7,186 nucleotides of DNA, taken from contig JASEHB010000120.1 in the NCBI GenBank assembly GCA_030018745.1, positions 1 to 7,186 of the forward strand. The letters run 5' to 3'. The translations under genes and the position numbers were made by a program. The stretch comes from Desulfatibacillaceae bacterium (GTDB taxonomy: Bacteria > Desulfobacterota > Desulfobacteria > Desulfobacterales > Desulfatibacillaceae). The notes below the pieces were generated by a model. The model was not told the origin of the DNA, made no database searches, and saw only the letters and a list, made by a program, of their open reading frames with translations. Positions 1 to 5,900 of this stretch are shown piece by piece; positions within the stretch are counted from its first letter, which is position 1; each line of letters starts with the position of its first letter.

Positions 1-2427
1 TTTTCCGTGCCGGATGCCGAGGCTGCAAACCAGGTGGATGAAGGCCGCATAGGCGCCAATGCCTTTGCCGCATTGAAGGAGCTGGATTTTTACACCCACA
101 AAAACACGCCTTACAGCGCCATTTTTCCGGGGGAAAGCTCGCGCGTGGAGAGCACCGAGCCGCCCTTTGCCTTTGTGCGGCTTGCTTCACCTTCAGGCTA
201 TGACTACCGGCTTGGCCAGGAAGGAACGACAACCCCGGCAACCGTGGAGGAGCTTGCCAAGGTATGCGCCACCTCAATGTTTTTTGAGGTTCTGGGCGGC
301 AACCAGAGCCTTTTGGAAAGTATGCACAAGGATTACGCAGCCAAGGTAGCCCTTTGGGGGCAGCCCAGCGAAAATCCTCCACATTACGCCAAGGCCCTTT
401 CCAGCTTCGGGGCCGGCACTGCCCATTACCCCAAGTACAGAATTGCCGGGGCCGCAGCCTGCAAGCTTTTGGAAAGGCAGATTTTGGGCTGGGCAGGCAA
501 AAAAGTGGAGACAAACCCGGACACCCTTGCACAGACAACGCTTGAAAGCCGCGTGGATGAGGGCAAAATTGCAGGCCTTGCCCAAAAATGGCTCCATCAG
601 GCCATCACAGCCAGCCAGGGCGAATTGACCTATGGCACCAAGGGCAGAGGCAAAGGCTCGCTGGCAGATGAATTCAATGCTGAATTTCGAAATGTTTTCA
701 TGCCCGGCGGCAAGCCCAGGCAGGGCAATGCAGTGCAGATGGAGCAGGATCTTACCAGCCTGCCCAAGGAAAGGCCCTTTGCCCAAAGGTTTGTAAGGGA
801 CGGATACTTCGTGAGGCTTCTTCTGGCCCGTTTGCCTGATTATAAAAAGGCATTGGCAAAGAACCTGCAAAAGGCCTTTGATGACGCCATTGATAAAATA
901 ATGGCCCAGGACAGCATTTTTACTGAAGATGCCCAGTTGAACGATCTGGGCGAGGTTCAGGCCCTTTACAGGTATCTGTGCGGGGAGTTTTTGGGCCAGA
1001 GAATAAACAGGTCCCAAAGCTTTTCTGTTGCGCAGGTGGATACAAGGTTTATGGAGGGCTTTTTCCGGGAGTTCACAAGGGCGGAAAGCAGCCTTGCCTC
1101 GTGGACTTTGGGGCTGTCCGGCCCAACCCAGCAATATTATCGCACCAAGGCTGTGAACATTTACCAGGATGCCCTTAACAGGGAGTTTCTGAAAATGCTC
1201 GAAGCCTTGGAGGCCGAGGCATTGAAGGACCTGCCCAGAGAACTCAAAGAGCTTGTGGGCGACCGCATAGGCAGGCTTCTGGACAAGATCCGCGACAGCA
1301 TCAACATTCTTGGCACCCAGTATGCCAAGCTTGTGGAAACCGATGATTTTGCCAACCTCATAACCGTTGTCACAGATGCCAAAAAGGGCCTGGCCTTTGA
1401 TGCGCAAAAGCTCGTGGAGAAATTTGACCGGACTTCCTGGCCCCAGGTTTACGATGAGGTGAGCCAAAACGATCCCAACAACCGCAAGTTCAAGGCCATG
1501 CTCATGGACCCGGAAACAGACAGCCAGAAAGCCGTGAACCAGATAAGCGATGTGCTGATCCGCCGCATGATGGGATCCATGGACATGAGCAATTTCGACA
1601 TGGTGGATCTGCTGCTCAAAAACTACTCCGTAAGCTTTGCCCACACAGCCCGGCGCACAAAACCCCTTGTGCAGCTTCTGGCCACCCAGCATGAAATTTT
1701 GAGCCAGAAAAAAAGCCCGCGGCTTGTGTGCGGAGGGCGGGCAGGCTCCCAGGAAAGGCTCCTGGGCTTTTTCAAGAAAAACTCTGTTTCCGAATTTGAA
1801 AGCTTCCAGCAGGATATGGCCATGCAGCACATGCTTCACCTCTACCAGGAGGTGGCAGGCTTTGCCCTGAATGAAATGGCCACCTGCCAGGCCCTTGAAG
1901 CCTTTTACCTGGACAACCTGGAGAGCCGGGATGTTGTAAAGCGCGTCCTGCACACAGACATAATGCCCAGCAGGTTTGACATAGGCCGCTACAAGCGGCT
2001 TGGGGATCTGACCCATGAGGCCGGTCCCGGCAAGCCTTCGCTGATAAGCCTTGTGGGAGATTTCCTCAATGAGCGCTTCCTTACAAGAAGGCCACTAAAC
2101 GAAACAGATGATGAAATAGTGTTTGAATGGAAGGAAGGCGGAATCCCCCGTGACGCTCTTTATGACCCTGACAACAGGGACAAGTTCGCCTGGGAACTGG
2201 CAGCCTCCCCAGAAGGTGTCAGACAGTTCAAGAAAAGGGTGCTTGATGTGATGCAGGCCCTTTCGGAAGATGACATGATTGGGCTTAACGAAAGCTTGAG
2301 GCAGCGGATTTTAAAAAACCACGGCAGGGAATCCAAGGAGATGGAGGAGTATATACGCATCTTCACTCCGGAATTTGTCACAAGGAAGCATCTGCCCTGG
2401 TGGGAAATGGATAAGAAGCCCGCCTGA
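1..2427 (+). CDS. Tubulin-like (Tubulin_2-type) protein, 5' end outside the window
   Basis: The frame is open from the first base, so the gene enters from upstream; the GTG at 7 is merely the first start-like codon and is probably internal. Residues below count from that GTG. Residues 16-27 (GANAFAALKELD), 52-61 (PPFAFVRLAS) and 80-98 (a helix rich in E, A, M and F) match the pattern I recall from bacterial tubulin-like proteins: a Glu/Ala-rich 'NAYAALKEL' helix, a 'PPFD-R-aliphatic' strand, then a helix before a 'SSFG...YP..RI...A...L' segment, seen here at 132-153. The remaining ~650 residues are mainly helical and charged, with late LYQEVAGFALNEM and EWKEGGIP segments also typical of this group. 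No signal peptide or membrane segment is visible in this part. The Gly-rich GTP-binding loop that would settle the family is missing from the window. Family members are thought to be FtsZ/tubulin-superfamily GTPases; polymerisation or membrane remodelling is inferred. The gene ends TGA and is followed after 31 nt by a zinc-ribbon gene on the same strand. Confidence 0.62.
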   Translation, partial: FSVPDAEAANQVDEGRIGANAFAALKELDFYTHKNTPYSAIFPGESSRVESTEPPFAFVRLASPSGYDYRLGQEGTTTPATVEELAKVCATSMFFEVLGGNQSLLESMHKDYAAKVALWGQPSENPPHYAKALSSFGAGTAHYPKYRIAGAAACKLLERQILGWAGKKVETNPDTLAQTTLESRVDEGKIAGLAQKWLHQAITASQGELTYGTKGRGKGSLADEFNAEFRNVFMPGGKPRQGNAVQMEQDLTSLPKERPFAQRFVRDGYFVRLLLARLPDYKKALAKNLQKAFDDAIDKIMAQDSIFTEDAQLNDLGEVQALYRYLCGEFLGQRINRSQSFSVAQVDTRFMEGFFREFTRAESSLASWTLGLSGPTQQYYRTKAVNIYQDALNREFLKMLEALEAEALKDLPRELKELVGDRIGRLLDKIRDSINILGTQYAKLVETDDFANLITVVTDAKKGLAFDAQKLVEKFDRTSWPQVYDEVSQNDPNNRKFKAMLMDPETDSQKAVNQISDVLIRRMMGSMDMSNFDMVDLLLKNYSVSFAHTARRTKPLVQLLATQHEILSQKKSPRLVCGGRAGSQERLLGFFKKNSVSEFESFQQDMAMQHMLHLYQEVAGFALNEMATCQALEAFYLDNLESRDVVKRVLHTDIMPSRFDIGRYKRLGDLTHEAGPGKPSLISLVGDFLNERFLTRRPLNETDDEIVFEWKEGGIPRDALYDPDNRDKFAWELAASPEGVRQFKKRVLDVMQALSEDDMIGLNESLRQRILKNHGRESKEMEEYIRIFTPEFVTRKHLPWWEMDKKPA

Positions 2428-2441
2428 TTTATGGGCCTTGC

Positions 2442-2453
2442 AAAGGGGGGGGG
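2442..2453 (+). promoter_or_regulatory. Ribosome-binding site embedded in a G9 tract
   Basis: The sequence AAA followed by nine G (2445-2453) ends five bases before the ATG at 2459. Within it AAAGGGGG can pair loosely with the anti-Shine-Dalgarno, and no other purine-rich site lies in the 31-nt gap after the upstream stop. It supports the ATG at 2459 as the true start. The unbroken G run is unusual as a ribosome-binding site and is prone to length change on replication. Confidence 0.55.
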
Positions 2454-2458
2454 ATTAA

Positions 2459-2728
2459 ATGGAATGCCGACAATGCCAGAGCGGCTATGTTGTAAGCATT
2501 GTGCCGGGCGCCCGGTACTGCGGGTTCTGCGGGGCAGGTGTAAATGAAATAACGGTGTGCTTTCAAATCGGCAACAGGTTTCCTGCCTCCTGTGATGAAG
2601 AAAGCCCCCTTTACCTGGATACTGAAAATGGAGACCCGCAGCGCCTTACCCTGGAAATAAGGGTGGAAAACAAAGGCACAATGCCTGCGGGAATAACCGG
2701 CCTTAAACTGATAGAGCCAGAGGCCTGA
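2459..2728 (+). CDS. Small zinc-ribbon protein with a beta-rich C-terminal segment
   Basis: This is an 89-residue protein. Residues 1-27 form a zinc ribbon: C3-x2-C6, then C21-x2-C24 in the context YCGFCGAG, the usual form of short bacterial double-CxxC ribbons that bind one Zn and mediate protein or nucleic-acid contacts. Residues 30-37 and 62-72 look like beta strands. The stretch L65-E-I-R-V-E-N-K72 closely matches L538-K-I-R-M-E-N-K545 of the downstream kinase-Hsp70 protein, so the C-terminal half may be the beginning of the same Ig-like fold. It stops at about half the length of such a domain, which suggests truncation or a compact adaptor form. Two extra cysteines (C34, C45) are not part of the ribbon. 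There is no signal peptide or membrane segment, so it is probably cytosolic. It lies between two large genes on the same strand, 31 nt after the first. Exact function is unknown; an adaptor role in the same complex is inferred. Confidence 0.72.
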   Translation: MECRQCQSGYVVSIVPGARYCGFCGAGVNEITVCFQIGNRFPASCDEESPLYLDTENGDPQRLTLEIRVENKGTMPAGITGLKLIEPEA

Positions 2729-2744
2729 AACAGCCTGGTGTGCA

Positions 2745-2769
2745 CTGGCAATGGCTGCTTTTTTGCCAG
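2745..2769. repeat. Inverted repeat, 7-bp stem CTGGCAA/TTGCCAG
   Basis: The arms at 2745-2751 and 2763-2769 are perfect reverse complements around an 11-nt loop, 17 nt after the stop of the zinc-ribbon gene. The four T at the loop end precede the second arm and no T-run follows it, so it does not look like a standard intrinsic terminator. It could protect a 3' end or separate expression of the two genes. Confidence 0.4.
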
Positions 2770-2862
2770 GCCCGAAGAATTCATGGTGAGCAGTGTTTTG
2801 GCTCAAGAGGGCTTACCCTGCCGCAGGCTGGCAAATAAGGCCCTGTCATTGAAAGACCTTTT

Positions 2863-2914
2863 TGCCTGCAATTCAGGCAGCCTTGGCCTTTTCCCTTTGC
2901 AGGGGCAAGGCCTG
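2863..2914 (+). promoter_or_regulatory. Possible leader structure with two alternative stems
   Basis: Stem A is TGCCTG (2863-2868) with CAGGCA (2874-2879) around a 5-nt loop. Stem B pairs CAGGC plus CTTG (2874-2885, with a three-base bulge) with CAAGGCCTG (2906-2914). Both use the CAGGC at 2874-2878, so only one can form at a time. Stem B ends about 20 nt before the ATG of the large gene and could limit access to its weak ribosome-binding site. This is structure seen by eye only; no ligand motif or known riboswitch class is recognised. Confidence 0.25.
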
Positions 2915-2933
2915 CCCGGAAAAAAAAAGAAAA

Positions 2934-5900
2934 ATGACAGACAGCAATTCAAATTCCGTGACAGCCCACGACTGGGAATACAAGGAAAAGGACTGGCCGG
3001 ACATAGGCCGCATCCGCTTTCCCCAATACCGGGTGGAAGAGCAGGTGGGGAAAAGCGCCCACAGCCAGATATACCGCATCTCATACAAAAAGACTGTCGG
3101 CGATCTTCTTTTTAAGCCTGACACCCAGCTCATACTCAAACTTGTGATTGCCCCGGTTGAGGGCTGGACAAGGGCAAAAATACAGGAGTGGGAAGGCCAG
3201 TATGACAGGCTCAAAGCCCTTCTGGCGGAAAATCCCGTGGAATCCCTTGTCCGCCTGCATGATTTTGGCATGGAAACGAATTTTGCCAGAAAAAGGGTGC
3301 TTGCAGGCTTTGTTTATGAGCTTGTTGAGCAGGCCATGCCCCTCTCTTTGGCAATGAAGGTTGAGCAGGGCGGCCAGGGCCTTTTTTGCAAACCCATGCC
3401 CCCAGAAGTCATAAGGGTTTTGGCGCCAAAGCTTGCAGAGGCGCTTGCACCCATGCACCAAAAGGGCATGGCCCACGGCGCGCTGAAACCCTCCAACATC
3501 CTTATTGGTTCAGGCGGGGCCGTTCGGCTGGCAGACTGGGACCCTTTGGGCTTTCTTGCAAAAGCAATGCAGAGGGGCAAAGGCCTGGAAGACCCTCCCG
3601 GCCTTTTGTGGACAGCCCCTGAAAACCTTGCCAATGACAATAAGCCCGGCCCTGCCAGCGATGTCTGGAGCCTGGGCGTGCTTCTTGCCATGCTCATAAC
3701 CGGCAGCCACCCCTTTCCGGGGCCGCCTTCAAAGGTGGTGGGTCTTCTTGCCCAGGGCGGCAAAATTGACCCTCCAATGCTTGTCGGCCTGCCCCCGCTT
3801 CTGGCCGGGCTTCTGGAAAGCTGCCTTAAAATCAACCCAAAAGAGCGCCCTGAAAACGCAGGCGCCTTTCTTGAGGCCTTAAAACCTGCATTGCCGGACC
3901 TGGAAGATGCTGCAAATGAGCCTGAACCCGGCAAACCAGCCCTAAACCGCGAGCAAAAAGGCGGCAAGCCTGTTGAGCAGAACCGGACAGGCAATGGCGG
4001 CAACCCTGTTGCCAGCCAGCTTGAGGCAAAGGAGGAGGAAGAAGAAGAGGAAGAGGAAAGAGAAGAGGAGGAGGAAGCACCCAGGCAAACCCAAGAGGAT
4101 GCGGCCCAGGAAAAAGAAGCCCTTTGGGGCCAGCCGGATTTTTCGCCAGAAAAACCTCAAGAAGATGAGGCGCTTAAAAGGCCCTTGCCAAAAGAGGGGG
4201 ATAAGCCATTGTCATCATATCAAGCAGGCGGCCAGCACTTGCCGGGGCTGAAAAACGGCTTCTGGGAGCACTCGCAGCTTCCGGGGCTGCTGAACCCCGT
4301 TGACCCGGCCAAAAACTATTCTGTCATAACCCTTACAATAGACAGAAAAAGTCTGCCCGTAAGCCGGGGTGAAGAAAAAGGCGGCAAAAGCTATGCCGTC
4401 AAGCTGACTTCAGACAGGGATGACAGGCTTGCCGAAAACTCATCAAAGGCCCTCCGTTTCACATTCTTTCCAAAGCCCTTTCTTGTGGGCGCAGGCCCGG
4501 TGCCTCTTGAAATAGGCAAAAAGAAAGATGAATACGAGGCAATTCTAAAAATCCGCATGGAAAACAAAAGCGCAGCCATTGTGGAAAGCGCAAGGGTTTT
4601 GATAGGCAACAGGGATAACCCTGTTAAAGAAGCCTCTGTCTCTGGGCCTGCCCTGGTAAAGGGGGTTGGCGGCCTGCTTGAAATAAAAATTGCCCTTGAT
4701 GCCCAGGGCCTTGAAAGCCTTCAAAAGAATCAAGGTGTCCTGCCCATAGAGGCCCAGCTCAAGGTGAAAAACCGCAACCAGCCCCTGACTGTGGACAAAC
4801 TGTCCGGCGGCCTGCCCTGGCTGCTTGAGGTTGAGTTTGTTCCTGACCTGCAAATAACAGAATACCCCAGGCTTACAAGGCAGGAGCGGGAAAAGAAGAA
4901 AACCCTGCACCAGCATCCTTATGAAAAAATGCCAAAAACCCGGCGCAGCTTTGTTTTGGAGAACAGGGGCGGGGGAAGGCTTTTCTTTAATCGCAAAGAC
5001 ATCAGCTTTTTGCCCCTTGAAAGCAGCCGGGAGCAGGAACAACTGGTGAAAAACGCCATAGAGCTTGCCCCGGACCAGGATAGCTATGAGCTTGGGCCGG
5101 GCGAAAGCCGCGAAATAGGCTACTTTGTTGACCCCAACCTTATACCCTTAAGCGATGCCCCCCCCTATGCAGGGGCTTTGGATTTTTTTGTGGCCATTTC
5201 CTTTAAGGGCCAGACCAGCAGAGGCAGAACCCTTGCCCAAAAAAGCACCGGTCACAGAATCGCCCTGATCTGCAAGAGGCTTAAGCAGGGCCGTCTTCTG
5301 GCTGTGGATTTTGGCACCACCAGCAGCCTTGCCTGCGCCTACACGGATGATTATGACGACATCCATCGTAAAAAATTTGTTGTTGAAGACACAAAAGATC
5401 CCATACTGCCAACAATCATAGGCTATTTTCATGAGGATTATGACCTTGAAATAGGCACGGAACCCAAGTTCCGCTATCGGGAAGGCGCCCCCAACCACTT
5501 TGCCAGCTTCAAGCGCCATCTGGGCAAGGACAACCACAAGGCGCATAAGATTGAAAGAACAGGCCGCCAGAAGTCCGAAAACTATACGCCTGAACGAATT
5601 ACACTCGACTATTTGAAACGATTAAAAGAGCTTATCGGGGAGCGTAGCGGCTATTATTTTACCAAATGTGTTTTCACCCACCCCAGCCTTTTTTCCCTTC
5701 ACCGCAAAAAGGTTTTCAGACAAATTTTGAAGGATGCGGGATTTTTGCCCCCCTTCCTGTTGGACGAAGCATCCGCCGGGGCAATGGAGTTTATCAGAAG
5801 CAACAAAAGCGGGTTGACCCATTACCGCCTGCTGGTTTTTGACTTTGGCGGAGGCACAACAGACATAACCTTTCTGGAAGTTGATGCTTCGAATCCTGAC

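Larger units (their letters stand above)
2729..2933. other. 205-nt spacer with inverted repeats, no supported gene
   Basis: The frame of the zinc-ribbon gene stays open after its TGA, but its translation resembles neither a ribbon nor a beta domain. The frame of the downstream gene has stops at 2787 and 2850. I see no convincing sigma-70 or sigma-54 promoter: TTGAAA at 2849 has no -10 partner at the right distance. Inverted repeats are listed separately. The composition is like that of the flanking genes, so the stretch may be decayed coding sequence or an untranslated leader within an operon. Confidence 0.6.

Noticed and set aside
346..366. ALWGQP occurs both in the tubulin-like protein (115-120) and in the fusion linker (396-401)
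   Set aside because: A six-residue match between unrelated contexts without flanking similarity is most likely chance.
274..2016. Long open frame of 580 codons on the - strand
   Set aside because: It lies wholly inside the tubulin-like gene on the opposite strand, has a low-complexity Gly/His/Leu/Lys translation without recognisable motifs, and reflects the codon bias of the + strand gene.
2745..2769. Sigma-54 promoter or terminator at TGGCA...TTGCC
   Set aside because: The GG-to-GC spacing does not fit the -24/-12 pattern, and no T-run follows the second arm.
2849..2877. TTGAAA as a -35 box for the fusion gene
   Set aside because: No TATAAT-like hexamer lies 16-18 nt downstream.
2738..3115. 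125-codon + strand frame after the zinc-ribbon stop
   Set aside because: It overlaps the kinase-like domain for half its length, lacks a ribosome-binding site, and its translation shows no domain character; at most it is a remnant of read-through sequence.
3314..4003. 229-codon - strand frame opposite the kinase-like domain
   Set aside because: Ser/Pro/Arg-rich translation complementary to conserved kinase motifs; the + strand gene explains the sequence fully.
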